NCBI RefSeq assembly: GCF_001954275.1
Contig: NZ_MBEU01000075.1
Coordinates: forward strand, 1-64,000
From: Mycobacterium sp. IS-836
Lineage (GTDB): Bacteria; Actinomycetota; Actinomycetes; Mycobacteriales; Mycobacteriaceae
Length of the DNA: 64,000 nucleotides
Direction: 5' to 3'
Shown here: positions 34,152 to 43,790 of the stretch, piece by piece
How positions within the stretch are numbered: the first letter of the stretch is position 1
Layout: the number at the start of each line of letters is the position of its first letter
Translations under genes and position numbers: made by a program
Notes under the pieces: model-generated
What the model saw: only the letters and a program-made list of their open reading frames with translations
Databases searched by the model: none
Told to the model about the DNA's origin: nothing

Positions 34152-34520
34152 TCAGCCGGCGGCCCACTGTTTGGCGCGCTCGAGCTCGTCGAGGCCGAAC
34201 AGGGCGAGCTCGCCGGGGACCAGCCACGCCAGCGCATGCAGGGTATGGGCGACCCACTCCTTGTCGGACACTACGGCGATTCGCTTGAACGCCGAATGAT
34301 GCGGCAACACAGTGCCCAAGCCCAGCTTGATATCTTCGACCAACCCGCCGGGCCCGAAGCCCTCGTAGTCCGGCTCGATGACCTCAACGATCCTGATCTC
34401 GCCGGTCTTCACCAGTTCCTCGACGGCGGGCCTGACCTCGCGCAGTTCGTCACCGCTCAGCCGGCCCGATACGCGGATGCCGATCACACCCTCGGGCACG
34501 TCGTGCAGCAGTTCGATCAT
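34152..34520 (-). CDS. SpoIIAA-like (STAS-related) protein
   Basis: The 122-aa product fits the SpoIIAA-like family: MIELLHDVPEGVIGIRVSGR at the start, then DELREVRPAVEELVKTGEIR and IAVVSDKEWVAHTLHALAW. These proteins adopt a STAS-like fold and are often membrane-associated or stress-linked, but no specific role is known. It is convergent with the PPE gene and lies 15 bases downstream of the cobIJ start-to-stop direction (cobIJ ends at 34536), so it is probably the last gene of the cobG-cobH-cobIJ transcript. Confidence 0.8.
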   Translation of the reverse strand: MIELLHDVPEGVIGIRVSGRLSGDELREVRPAVEELVKTGEIRIVEVIEPDYEGFGPGGLVEDIKLGLGTVLPHHSAFKRIAVVSDKEWVAHTLHALAWLVPGELALFGLDELERAKQWAAG

Positions 34521-34535
34521 CGACTTCTCCTTCCG

Positions 34536-36017
34536 TTAGGTCGGGTAGCGACGCGGGGTGAACACCCGGTCACCGAAATCGTCTGTGTACCACTGGGTTT
34601 GCGAGGATCCGACGATCAGCAGGCAGCGCATGTCGATCTCGGCGGGGTTGAGATCGGCCAGCCGCACCACGCGCACGTCTTCGTCCGGACCGGAAACACT
34701 GCGGCCGATCACTACCGGAGTGCCGGGTTCGCGGTGTGCGAGCAGCACGTCGCGCATCGCGGCCACCTGCCAGGTCCGCGACTTCGAGGCCGGGTTGTAG
34801 ATGGCCAGCACCAGATCGGCCGCGGCCGCGGCGGCCAGCCGGGCCGAAATGACATCCCACGGCTTGAGCCGGTCCGACAGCGAGATCACCGCGTAGTCGT
34901 GGCCCAACGGCGCGCCCACCCGGCTGGCGACGGCCTGCGCGGCGGTCATCGCGGGAATCACGCGGATCCGCACCCCCGGCCATTGTTTGGCCTCTTCCAA
35001 CACGGCGGTGGCCATGGCGAAAACTCCCGGATCGCCGGACGACACCACCGCGACGGTGCGCCCCTGCTCGGCCAACGCGCACGCCAGCCGCGCACGCGCC
35101 GGCTCGTCGGTGTTGTCGCTGGGGTGCCGCCGCTGGCCGTCGCGGACCGGGACGCGATCCAGGTAGCCGTTGTAGCCGATCAGGTCGGTCGCGCCGGCCA
35201 GCTCGCGTCGGCTCTGCGGCGTCATCCAGTCGAGGTCGCCGGGGCCCAGGCCCACCACCGCGACGGTGCCCTCGCGCGCCGATTGCCGTTCACCACGGCG
35301 TCCGCCCGGCAGCATGGCCAGCGAGAAGTACGGCACGCTGTTCTCGTCGACGTCGGCGGCGGGCAGTATGCGTTCCCCGGCGCCGCTGGCACGCTCCACA
35401 TAGAACGCTGCGTCCAGCTGTCCGGACGCCGAAAGCGCTTCTCGCACAGCGTGATACGACCGGCCCAGTTTGAGGACCACGGCGGCGTCGGCGTCGGCGA
35501 GCCGGCGGGTCAGCTCGGCGACCGGCAGCGTGCCCGGCAGCACCGACAGCACCTCGTCGCCAGCCACCAGCGGCGTCGCGATGGCGGCCGAGGCCGCGCT
35601 CACCGACGTCACACCCGGCACGATGACGGCATCGAACCGCTCCGTCAGCCGGGTGTGCAGGTGCATGTACGAGCTGTAGAACAGCGGGTCGCCCTCGGCG
35701 AGCAGCGCCACGTTGCGTCCCGCGTCGAGATGCGCGGCGATCCGTCGGGTGGCCTCGGCGTAGAAGTCCTCCATCGCGCCGGCGTACCCGCCGGGATGAT
35801 CTGTCGCCTCGGTCGTCACCGGATAGACCAGGTGCTCCTCGATCTGGCCGGGCCGCAGATACGGTTCGGCGATGCCGCGCGCGATGCTGCGGCCGTGCCG
35901 GGCGCTGTGATAGGCCACCACGTCCGCTTCGCCGATCACCCGGGCGGCCTTGACGGTCACCAACTCCGGGTCGCCGGGGCCAAGCCCGACTCCCCAGAGC
36001 ATGCCGCGAGATGTCAT
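34536..36017 (-). CDS. cobIJ: CobI-CobJ fusion: precorrin-2 C20- and precorrin-3B C17-methyltransferase
   Basis: The ATG at 36017 gives 493 aa with two tetrapyrrole methylase domains. The first (WGVGLGPGDPELVTVKAARV, LLAEGDPLFYSSYMHL, VIVPGVTSVSAASAA) is the CobI C20-methyltransferase. The second, from about residue 245 (VAVVGLGPGDLDWMTPQS, VVSSGDPGVFAMATAVLEE, AIYNPASKSRTWQ), is the CobJ C17-methyltransferase that causes ring contraction. The fusion is the same as in M. tuberculosis. Overlaps the cobH stop by 4 bases. Confidence 0.95.
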   Translation of the reverse strand: MTSRGMLWGVGLGPGDPELVTVKAARVIGEADVVAYHSARHGRSIARGIAEPYLRPGQIEEHLVYPVTTEATDHPGGYAGAMEDFYAEATRRIAAHLDAGRNVALLAEGDPLFYSSYMHLHTRLTERFDAVIVPGVTSVSAASAAIATPLVAGDEVLSVLPGTLPVAELTRRLADADAAVVLKLGRSYHAVREALSASGQLDAAFYVERASGAGERILPAADVDENSVPYFSLAMLPGGRRGERQSAREGTVAVVGLGPGDLDWMTPQSRRELAGATDLIGYNGYLDRVPVRDGQRRHPSDNTDEPARARLACALAEQGRTVAVVSSGDPGVFAMATAVLEEAKQWPGVRIRVIPAMTAAQAVASRVGAPLGHDYAVISLSDRLKPWDVISARLAAAAAADLVLAIYNPASKSRTWQVAAMRDVLLAHREPGTPVVIGRSVSGPDEDVRVVRLADLNPAEIDMRCLLIVGSSQTQWYTDDFGDRVFTPRRYPT

Positions 36018-36640
36018 TCGCTGTTGCTCGCGATCGCGTTGACGGCCGCGGCGGCCATGGCGCTGCCGCCCCGGCGGCCGCGCACCACCAGATACGAGAT
36101 GCCGCGCGGACGCTCGATCAGCTCCTGCTTGGACTGCGCCGAGCCGACGAATCCGACCGGCCCGCCCAGCACCGCGACCGGCGGCGCCACTCCCTCGTCC
36201 ACGAGTTCGAGCAGCCGGAACAGGGCGGTCGGGGCGTTGCCGATCGCCAGCACGGCCCCGTCCAACCGGTCTGCCCACAGCTCCACGCCGGCCGCCGAGC
36301 GGGTGGTCTGCCGGCGAGCCGCCAGGTCGGCCGCGCCGGGGTCGGCCACCAGCGACACGACCTGGTTGTCGGCGGGCAGCCGCGCGGTCGTGATCCCGGC
36401 GGCCACCATCGACGAATCGCACAGGACCGGGGCGCCGCCTTGCAGGGCGGCGCTGGTTCGCGCAACGACGTCGTCGGTGAAGGCGACGTGTTCGGCGACA
36501 TCGACCTGTCCGCAGGTGTGGATCAGCCGGACCACGACCCGTGCCACGTCGTCGGGAAATCGCGATAGGTCGGCCTCCGCGCGGATGGCCGCGAACGACT
36601 GGCGATAGATCTCCGCCGCGTCGCGGATGTAGTCGAGCAC
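36014..36640 (-). CDS. cobH: CobH, precorrin-8X methylmutase
   Basis: CobH moves the methyl group from C11 to C12, converting precorrin-8X into hydrogenobyrinic acid. The 208-aa protein (GTG 36640) has the conserved RLIHTCGQVDVAEHVAF with the catalytic His, PVLCDSSMVAAGI, and AIGNAPTALFRLLELVDEG. It overlaps cobIJ by 4 bases and is 16 bases from cobG. Confidence 0.95.
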   Translation of the reverse strand: MLDYIRDAAEIYRQSFAAIRAEADLSRFPDDVARVVVRLIHTCGQVDVAEHVAFTDDVVARTSAALQGGAPVLCDSSMVAAGITTARLPADNQVVSLVADPGAADLAARRQTTRSAAGVELWADRLDGAVLAIGNAPTALFRLLELVDEGVAPPVAVLGGPVGFVGSAQSKQELIERPRGISYLVVRGRRGGSAMAAAAVNAIASNSE

Positions 36641-36656
36641 GTGCTCACCCTAAGCG

Positions 36657-37757
36657 CTAGCCTCGCACCAGCCGGTAGCCCTGTCCGCTGGCGACCAGCA
36701 CCTGACCGGCCGGTGGGCTGCCGCACGCGCGTTCGCAGCCGACGAAGTGACGATGCACGGCCGAATCCGCGTCGAGCGACAGCGCCGCGTCGGCCCGCAC
36801 GTCGGCCGCCGAATGTTCGCACCCGGGGCTGCCGATGCAGGCGCTGACGTTGAGCCAGGGGGAGTTCTCGTCGAACACCAAGCCCAGCGGGGCGAGGACC
36901 CGCAGCGCGGCGTCGGCGACCGCTTCCTCGACGTCGCACACCAGTACCGACCGCCACGGCGTGACCACCAGCGGCGCCTCGATCGCGGCGAGGTACTCCG
37001 CGACGCGCGCGGGCAGCGCCCCCAGGGGCACAGCCGCGCCCAGCGCGATCCGGCCGTCGTCCTGGTCGATCCAGCCCACCGGTGGCCGGGTGACGGGTGG
37101 GAAGGTGGTGTCACCGAGCGCCGCGCCGGGAACAAGTCCAGCGATGTCATCCAATTCGCCGATGCGCCAAGCCTTTCCGCGCATCTTGATGAACCGGCGG
37201 GCCACTTCCACGAGTGTCTGGATCACGTCGCGCGGGGCCAGCCGGACGCCGGTGTCCCGCCCCGCCAGCAGCAGCGCACAGTCGTCACCCAGGACGTGCA
37301 TGCCGATGTCGGCGCCCAGCCCCGACACGTCGCCGCGGCCGTCGTCGAGGCTGAACCAGAACCGGCCCCCGAGCTCGGCGAGACTGGGTTCGGCGCAGAT
37401 CGCCTCGTCCAGCTCACTCACCCAGGGACGCACGTCGGCGCGCCCGCCGGCCCGTCCCGACAGCGGCGACGCGACGATGTTGCGGACGCGCTCATGCGTC
37501 GTCGACGGCAACAGCCCGGCGCTGGCGATCGCCTCGGCCGCCGCCGTCACGTCGGTGATCCCGCGTAGTTGCACGTTGCCGCGGGACGTCAGCTCCAGCC
37601 TTGCCGAACCGAGTCGGCTCGAGACACCGGCGAGCGCGGCCAGCTGGGCGGCCGCGATCATTCCGCCGGGTAGCCGGACGCGCACCAGCGCGCCGTCGGC
37701 CGCCTGATGCGCCTGCAGTGCGCCCGGGCAACCGTCCGTGTCGCGCGCTCTGGCCAT
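36657..37757 (-). CDS. cobG: CobG, precorrin-3B synthase
   Basis: CobG is the oxygen-dependent monooxygenase that marks the aerobic cobalamin route. The 366-aa protein belongs to the nitrite/sulfite reductase ferredoxin-like family. Iron-sulfur ligands are the cysteines in SACIGSPGCEHSA and VGCERACGSPP. The N-terminal half carries GGMIAAAQLAALAGVSSRLG and LTSRGNVQLRGI. It heads the cobG-cobH-cobIJ unit and is divergent from the monooxygenase gene at 37826. Confidence 0.93.
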   Translation of the reverse strand: MARARDTDGCPGALQAHQAADGALVRVRLPGGMIAAAQLAALAGVSSRLGSARLELTSRGNVQLRGITDVTAAAEAIASAGLLPSTTHERVRNIVASPLSGRAGGRADVRPWVSELDEAICAEPSLAELGGRFWFSLDDGRGDVSGLGADIGMHVLGDDCALLLAGRDTGVRLAPRDVIQTLVEVARRFIKMRGKAWRIGELDDIAGLVPGAALGDTTFPPVTRPPVGWIDQDDGRIALGAAVPLGALPARVAEYLAAIEAPLVVTPWRSVLVCDVEEAVADAALRVLAPLGLVFDENSPWLNVSACIGSPGCEHSAADVRADAALSLDADSAVHRHFVGCERACGSPPAGQVLVASGQGYRLVRG

Positions 37758-37825
37758 CCGTTTACGGTACGACCCGGGGACTTTCCGGCGTAACGTGCAG
37801 GCCAGCGAGAGGTCGGGTGATTGCC

Positions 37826-39283
37826 ATGGCGGAGAAGCGCCCAGTGAAGGTCGCGATCATCGGCGCCGGGATGTCCGGCATCTGCATGGCCGCCAAGCTG
37901 CAGGACGCCGGCATCGACTCGTTCACCATTTTCGAGAAGGCCGACGAGGTGGGCGGCACGTGGCGCGACAACACCTATCCCGGACTTACTTGCGATGTCC
38001 CGTCGCGCTACTACTCCTATTCGTTCCGGCCGAATCCCAACTGGTCGCACTGGCTCCCGCCGGGTCCGGAGATCCAGGCGTATTTCCAGCGGGTGGCCGA
38101 CGAACGGGGCATCCGTCCGCACATCCGGTTCGGCACCGTCGTCACCGCGGCCCGCTATGACGACGGGACGTGGCGGCTCACCACCCCCGACGGTGAGGAG
38201 ACGTTCGACGTGCTCGTCACCGCGACGGGGGTCCTGCGGGTGCCTCGCTATCCGGACATCCCCGGACGGGACACGTTCGCCGGCCCGGCCTTTCACTCGT
38301 CGCAGTGGGACCACTCGGTTTCGTTGCCGGACAAGAGGATCGGCCTGATCGGCACCGGTTCGACCGGTGTGCAGATTACCGCGGAGCTCGGCGGCAAGGT
38401 GCGCCAGCTGAAAGTCTTTCAGCGCACCGCGCAGTGGGTTTACCCATTCCCTAACCCGCGCTATTCGAAGTTGGCTCAGGCGGCGCTGTCACGGTGGCCG
38501 GCGCTGAACGGTCTGCCCTATCGCTTCTGGGGGTGGCTGATGCGGCACTGGTTCGGCGTGGCACCGATCCGCCCGGGCTGGCAGCGCCGTCAGATCCAGG
38601 CCTGGTGTCGATGGAACCTGCGGCTGTCGGTGCGCGACCCGCAGCTCCGGGCGAAGCTGACTCCCACCTACCAACCGATGTGCAAGCGGCAGGTGATGGC
38701 CGGGCATTTCTACCGGTCCGTACAAAAGCCTGGAGTCGAGATCATCACCGACTCGATCGACCGCATCGAGCCGCGCGGCATCGTCACCGCCGACGGCGCG
38801 CTACACGAACTCGACATGCTGGTCTATGCCACCGGATTCGACGCGCGCGCCTACGTGCGCCCACTCGAGTTGATCGGGGAGGGCGGAATCACCCTGGACG
38901 AGGTCTGGGAGGACGGTCCGATGGCTTATCGGTCTATCGCGGTGCCGGGATTCCCCAATCTGTTCATGCTGATGGGGCCGCATTCGCCGATCGGCAACCA
39001 GTCGCTCGTTCCGATCGCCGAGGACCAGGCCGGCTACGTGATGTGGTGGATCGAGCAGCTGCGTGACGGAGCCGTGCGCGCAGCGGCTCCGACCGAGGCG
39101 GCAACCAAGGAATACAACGAGCGTATGAAAGCCGCGATGCCGCAGACGATTTGGGTTACCGGCTGCAGCAGTTGGTACCTTGGCAAGGACGGTCTGCCGG
39201 AGCTCTTCCCGTGGACGCCCGAGACGCACCGCGAGCTGTTGCGACGACCCGAGCCGGCGCACTTCGAGGTGCGCACCGCCTGA
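37826..39283 (+). CDS. Flavin-containing monooxygenase of Baeyer-Villiger type
   Basis: The 485-aa enzyme (ATG 37826; GTG 37817 is an in-frame alternative) binds FAD through VAIIGAGMSGICMAAKL and NADPH through RIGLIGTGSTGVQITAEL. Between them FAGPAFHSSQWDHS fits the Baeyer-Villiger fingerprint FxGxxxHxxxW. GGTWRDNTYPGLTCDVPS is typical of the family, which includes EthA and MymA. The substrate is not predictable. It and the following SDR sit inside the cob genes, at a place where H37Rv has mazEF7 (recalled). Confidence 0.92.
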   Translation: MAEKRPVKVAIIGAGMSGICMAAKLQDAGIDSFTIFEKADEVGGTWRDNTYPGLTCDVPSRYYSYSFRPNPNWSHWLPPGPEIQAYFQRVADERGIRPHIRFGTVVTAARYDDGTWRLTTPDGEETFDVLVTATGVLRVPRYPDIPGRDTFAGPAFHSSQWDHSVSLPDKRIGLIGTGSTGVQITAELGGKVRQLKVFQRTAQWVYPFPNPRYSKLAQAALSRWPALNGLPYRFWGWLMRHWFGVAPIRPGWQRRQIQAWCRWNLRLSVRDPQLRAKLTPTYQPMCKRQVMAGHFYRSVQKPGVEIITDSIDRIEPRGIVTADGALHELDMLVYATGFDARAYVRPLELIGEGGITLDEVWEDGPMAYRSIAVPGFPNLFMLMGPHSPIGNQSLVPIAEDQAGYVMWWIEQLRDGAVRAAAPTEAATKEYNERMKAAMPQTIWVTGCSSWYLGKDGLPELFPWTPETHRELLRRPEPAHFEVRTA

Positions 39284-39286
39284 GCG

Positions 39287-40111
39287 CTAGGACGTCCCGG
39301 TCCGGCGTGCGTACGAAGCGCGCTTGCCCACTTCGACGTCGCTGGTGAAAACGCGGCCGGTACCCAATAGACGCCCAAGTGCCTCCGCCACACCGCGCGG
39401 CATCAAACGCTGGCCCGACAGCGCGATGCCCATCGAGCGGGGAATAGCCACGCGGGGTTTCGGATTGACGATCACTCGAACCACGGCGCGAGCGACGTCG
39501 TCTGGCTCGACGTTCTTGAAGCCGCGCGCGTGTCCGATGCCCGCGACCATCTCGGTGTTCGTCAGCGTCGGCATGATCGCCGAGAACTGGACGCCGCTGC
39601 CACGGTTCTCCATGCGAACGGTGTCGGTGTAGCCGAGGACGGCATGCTTTGTGGCGCAATAGGTTGCGATACCTTCGGTCGGCAGCACGCCGCCCAGAGA
39701 GGCGATGTTCACGATGTGCCCTCGGCGACGCGGCAGCATCCGCTGGGCGCCCAACTTGGTGCCCAGGATCACGCCGAAAATGTTGACGTCAAGTAGTTGC
39801 CGGGTCACGGCGTCGGCCTCGTCGATCGCGCTACCCACCGCGATGACGCCCGCGTTGTTCACCAAGACGTCGAGCGGCCCGAGCCGGTCTTCGACAGCGT
39901 CGAGAAACTCCGTGAAGGATTGGCGGTCGGTCACGTCTAATTTGCGGGAAAGCTCGAACGGGCGACCGGCCTCCTTTGCGGCGGATTCGTCGATGTCGCC
40001 TATGGCGACGTGGGCGCCCAAACTGTCCAGAACCGTGGCGATGGCCAGGCCGATTCCGCGCGCTCCGCCGGTGACAGCGATGATCTTGCCCGTGACCGAG
40101 GTTGCGTTCAT
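39287..40111 (-). CDS. Short-chain dehydrogenase/reductase
   Basis: The 274-aa SDR has the classical motifs: VTGGARGIGLAIA for NAD(P), LVNNAGV, a catalytic Ser in NIASLGG and YCATKH as the Tyr-Lys pair. A basic C-terminal extension (RVFTSDVEVGKRASYARRTG) follows the core. It converges with the monooxygenase (3 bases apart) and is divergent from cobN. It may act on the same type of substrate as the monooxygenase, but this is inference from proximity. Confidence 0.92.
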   Translation of the reverse strand: MNATSVTGKIIAVTGGARGIGLAIATVLDSLGAHVAIGDIDESAAKEAGRPFELSRKLDVTDRQSFTEFLDAVEDRLGPLDVLVNNAGVIAVGSAIDEADAVTRQLLDVNIFGVILGTKLGAQRMLPRRRGHIVNIASLGGVLPTEGIATYCATKHAVLGYTDTVRMENRGSGVQFSAIMPTLTNTEMVAGIGHARGFKNVEPDDVARAVVRVIVNPKPRVAIPRSMGIALSGQRLMPRGVAEALGRLLGTGRVFTSDVEVGKRASYARRTGTS

Positions 40112-40170
40112 TGCCTCACGCTAGCCGTACCGCCGCCGGTTGCCGAGCCCCGCTGCGGTACGAATGGTGG

Positions 40171-43100
40171 GTGGCCGAGCCGACCATCCTGCTGCTGTCG
40201 ACATCCGACACTGACCTGATCAGCGCACGGTCCAGCGGCAAAAACTATCGGTGGGCCAATCCGTCGCGGCTGTCCGACCCCCTAGCCGATTCAGAACTGG
40301 GTGACCTGTTATCCGGCGCCGCGATCGTGGTGGTCCGGATCCTCGGTGGCTACCGGGCGTGGCAAAGCGGCATCGACACAGTGGTCGCCAGTGGGGTCCC
40401 GACGGTGCTGGTCAGCGGTGAGCAGGCCGCCGACGCGGAATTGACCGGCCTGTCCACGCTGGCCGCCGGCATCGCGGTGCAGGCGCACATCTACCTCGCC
40501 CACGGCGGGGTCGAGAACCTGCGTCAGCTGCACGCCTTCCTTTCGGACACCGTGCTGATGACTGGGTACGGTTTCACCCCGCCGGTGGTGACGCCGACGT
40601 GGGGCCAGCTGCGGCGCCAAGACGCCGCGAACACAGAAGGCCCGACGATCGCGGTGCTGTACTACCGCGCGCAGCACCTGGCAGGCAACACCGCATACAT
40701 CGAATCGCTTTGCCGGGCCATCGAGGACGAGGGTGGGCGGCCGCTGCCGGTCTACTGCGCGTCGCTGCGCACCGCCGAACCGGAGCTGCTGCAACGGCTG
40801 AAAGGCGCCGACGCCATGGTCGTCACCGTGCTGGCCGCCGGGGGACTGAAGCCGGCCACGGTGTCCGCGGGCGGGGACGACGACAGCTGGAACGTCGAAC
40901 ACCTTGCGGCGCTGGACATCCCGATCCTGCAGGGCCTGTGCCTCACCAGCCCGCGCGATCAGTGGCGCGACAACGACGACGGGCTCAGCCCGCTCGACGT
41001 GGCCAGTCAGGTGGCGGTCCCGGAGTTCGACGGGCGCATCATCACGGTTCCGTTCTCGTTCAAGGAGATTGACGACGACGGCCTGATCTCCTATGTCGCC
41101 GACCCGGAACGCTGCTCGCGCGTCGCGGGCCTGGCGGTCCGCCACGCACGGCTGCGGCACGTCGCACCCGCGGAGAAGCGCGTGGCCCTGGTGTTTTCGG
41201 CGTATCCCACCAAGCACGCCCGCATCGGCAACGCGGTCGGACTGGACACCCCGGCCAGCGCGGTCGCGCTGCTGCGTGCGATGCGCGAGCGCGGGTATCG
41301 GGTGGACGACCTTCCCGGGGTGGAGTCCAACGACGGCGACGCGCTGATCCACGCGCTGATCGAACGCGGCGGGCAGGATCCCGACTGGCTCACCGAAGGG
41401 CAACTCGCCGGCAACCCGATCCGGGTGTCCGCCAAGGACTATCGCGACTGGTTCGCGACCCTGCCGGCCGAACTCACCGACGCCGTCCAAGAGCACTGGG
41501 GGCCGCCGCCCGGCGACCTCTTCGTCGACCGCAGCATCGATCCCGACGGCGACATCGTCATCGCTGCGATGCAGGCGGGCAATCTGGTGCTGATGGTCCA
41601 GCCGCCCCGCGGTTTCGGCGAAAACCCCGTTGCCATCTATCACGATCCGGATCTGCCGCCCAGCCACCACTACCTGGCGGCCTACCACTGGCTGGACACC
41701 GGCTTCAAAGCCGATGCCGTCATCCATCTGGGCAAGCACGGCAACCTGGAGTGGCTGCCCGGAAAGACGCTGGGCATGTCTGCGGCATGTGGATCCGACG
41801 CCGCGCTGGGGAACCTGCCGCTGATCTACCCCTTCCTGGTCAACGATCCCGGGGAGGGCACCCAGGCCAAGCGACGAGCGCACGCGGTGCTCGTCGACCA
41901 CCTCATCCCGCCGATGGCGCGCGCCGAAACCTACGGCGACATCGCGCGTTTGGAGCAGTTGCTCGACGAGCACGCTAACGTCGCCGCGCTTGACCCCGGC
42001 AAGCTGCCCGCCATCCGCCAGCAGATCTGGACGCTCATCCGGGCCGCCAAGATGGATCACGACCTGGGCCTGACCGAGCGACCCGCCGAGGACTCGTTCG
42101 ACGACATGATCCTGCACATCGACGGCTGGCTGTGCGAGATCAAGGACGTCCAGATCCGCGACGGCCTGCACATCCTGGGCCAAAGGCCCACGGGCGAGGC
42201 CGAACTCGATCTGGTGTTGGCTATTCTGCGGGCCCGCCAGCTGTTCGGTGGGGAGCAGGCGATTCCCGGCCTGCGACAGGCGTTGGGCCTGGCCGAGGAC
42301 GGCACCGACGAGCGGACGCCAGTTGACGAGGCGGAGGCCGCCGCCCGTGAACTGGTCGCCGCGCTGCAGGCGAGCGGATGGGATCCCGACGCCGCCGAAA
42401 GCCTCACCGACAACGCCGAAGTGGCAAGAGTGCTGCGGTTCGCGGCCACCGAGGTGGTGCCCCGGCTGGCCGGCACGGCAGCCGAAATCGACCAGGTGCT
42501 CAGGGCGCTGGACGGCCGGTTCATTCCGGCCGGTCCGTCGGGTTCGCCGCTGCGCGGCCTGATCAACGTGCTGCCCACCGGACGCAACTTCTACTCCGTC
42601 GACCCCAAGGCGATCCCGTCCCGGCTGGCGTGGGAAGCCGGTGTGGCGCTGGCGGATTCGCTGCTCGCCCGGTATCGGAACGATCATGGCCGGTGGCCGC
42701 AATCGGTGGGGCTGTCGGTATGGGGCACCTCGGCCATGCGCACCGCCGGTGACGATATCGCCGAAGTCCTTGCGCTGCTGGGCGTTCGACCGGTCTGGGA
42801 CGACGCGTCGCGGCGGGTCGTCGGTCTGACCCCGATGCCGCTGGCCGAGCTGGGCCGGCCGCGCATCGATGTGACCGTTCGCATCTCCGGGTTCTTCAGG
42901 GACGCCTTCCCACACGTCGTGACGATGCTAGACGACGCGGTACGGTTGGTCGCCGAGCTCGACGAGCCGGAGCAAGACAACTACGTACGCGCGCACGCCC
43001 AGGCCGACCTGGCCCAGCATGGCGATCAACGCCGATCCACCACAAGGATTTTCGGATCCAAGCCGGGAACATATGGCGCCGGCTTGCTACAGCTGATCGA

Positions 43101-43758
43101 CAGCCGCAACTGGCGCGACGACGCGGACCTGGCGCAGGTGTACACGGCGTGGGGCGGGTTCGCCTACGGACGTGACCTGGACGGACGCGAGGCCGTCGAC
43201 GACATGAACCGCCAGTACCGGCGAATCGCGGTGGCCGCCAAGAACACCGACACCCGCGAACACGACATCGCCGACTCCGACGACTACTTCCAATACCACG
43301 GCGGGATGGTAGCCACCGTGCGGGCGCTCACCGGCCAAGCGCCCGCCGCCTACATCGGCGACAACACAAGGCCCGACGCGATCCGCACCCGCACCCTGTC
43401 GGAGGAGACCACCCGGGTATTCCGCGCCCGCGTCGTCAATCCCCGCTGGATGGCCGCGATGAGACGGCACGGCTACAAGGGTGCCTTCGAGATGGCCGCG
43501 ACGGTCGACTACCTGTTCGGCTACGACGCCACCGCGGGGGTGATGGCCGACTGGATGTACGAACAACTCACCGAGCGCTACGTGATGGACGCCGAGAACC
43601 GCAAGTTCATGGCGGAGTCCAACCCGTGGGCGCTGCATGGCATGGCCGAGCGGCTGCTGGAGGCGGCCGGCCGGGGCATGTGGGCGGATCCGCAACCGGA
43701 AACCCTCGACGGGCTGCGTCAAGCGCTGCTGGAAACCGAGGGTGACCTGGAGGGCTGA
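40171..43758 (+). CDS. cobN: CobN, cobaltochelatase large subunit
   Basis: CobN, with CobS and CobT, inserts cobalt into hydrogenobyrinic acid a,c-diamide. The GTG at 40171 (VAEPTILLLSTSDTDLISAR) gives 1195 aa, matching the family; the frame upstream is not conserved. Typical motifs include SAYPTKHARIGNAVGLDTPA, HLGKHGNLEWLPGKTLGMSA, YPFLVNDPGEGTQAKRRAHA and MAATVDYLFGYDATAGVMAD. It is transcribed divergently from the SDR gene. No CobS/CobT gene is in the window. Confidence 0.96.
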   Translation: MAEPTILLLSTSDTDLISARSSGKNYRWANPSRLSDPLADSELGDLLSGAAIVVVRILGGYRAWQSGIDTVVASGVPTVLVSGEQAADAELTGLSTLAAGIAVQAHIYLAHGGVENLRQLHAFLSDTVLMTGYGFTPPVVTPTWGQLRRQDAANTEGPTIAVLYYRAQHLAGNTAYIESLCRAIEDEGGRPLPVYCASLRTAEPELLQRLKGADAMVVTVLAAGGLKPATVSAGGDDDSWNVEHLAALDIPILQGLCLTSPRDQWRDNDDGLSPLDVASQVAVPEFDGRIITVPFSFKEIDDDGLISYVADPERCSRVAGLAVRHARLRHVAPAEKRVALVFSAYPTKHARIGNAVGLDTPASAVALLRAMRERGYRVDDLPGVESNDGDALIHALIERGGQDPDWLTEGQLAGNPIRVSAKDYRDWFATLPAELTDAVQEHWGPPPGDLFVDRSIDPDGDIVIAAMQAGNLVLMVQPPRGFGENPVAIYHDPDLPPSHHYLAAYHWLDTGFKADAVIHLGKHGNLEWLPGKTLGMSAACGSDAALGNLPLIYPFLVNDPGEGTQAKRRAHAVLVDHLIPPMARAETYGDIARLEQLLDEHANVAALDPGKLPAIRQQIWTLIRAAKMDHDLGLTERPAEDSFDDMILHIDGWLCEIKDVQIRDGLHILGQRPTGEAELDLVLAILRARQLFGGEQAIPGLRQALGLAEDGTDERTPVDEAEAAARELVAALQASGWDPDAAESLTDNAEVARVLRFAATEVVPRLAGTAAEIDQVLRALDGRFIPAGPSGSPLRGLINVLPTGRNFYSVDPKAIPSRLAWEAGVALADSLLARYRNDHGRWPQSVGLSVWGTSAMRTAGDDIAEVLALLGVRPVWDDASRRVVGLTPMPLAELGRPRIDVTVRISGFFRDAFPHVVTMLDDAVRLVAELDEPEQDNYVRAHAQADLAQHGDQRRSTTRIFGSKPGTYGAGLLQLIDSRNWRDDADLAQVYTAWGGFAYGRDLDGREAVDDMNRQYRRIAVAAKNTDTREHDIADSDDYFQYHGGMVATVRALTGQAPAAYIGDNTRPDAIRTRTLSEETTRVFRARVVNPRWMAAMRRHGYKGAFEMAATVDYLFGYDATAGVMADWMYEQLTERYVMDAENRKFMAESNPWALHGMAERLLEAAGRGMWADPQPETLDGLRQALLETEGDLEG

Positions 43759-43790
43759 TCCGGGCTTCTCCGAAATCGCCGCCCCGGTCG

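Noticed and set aside
37700..40200. Possible cobalamin riboswitch ahead of cobG or cobN
   Set aside because: The gaps are 68 and 59 bases, too short for a B12 riboswitch, and I see no B12-box-like conserved segment.
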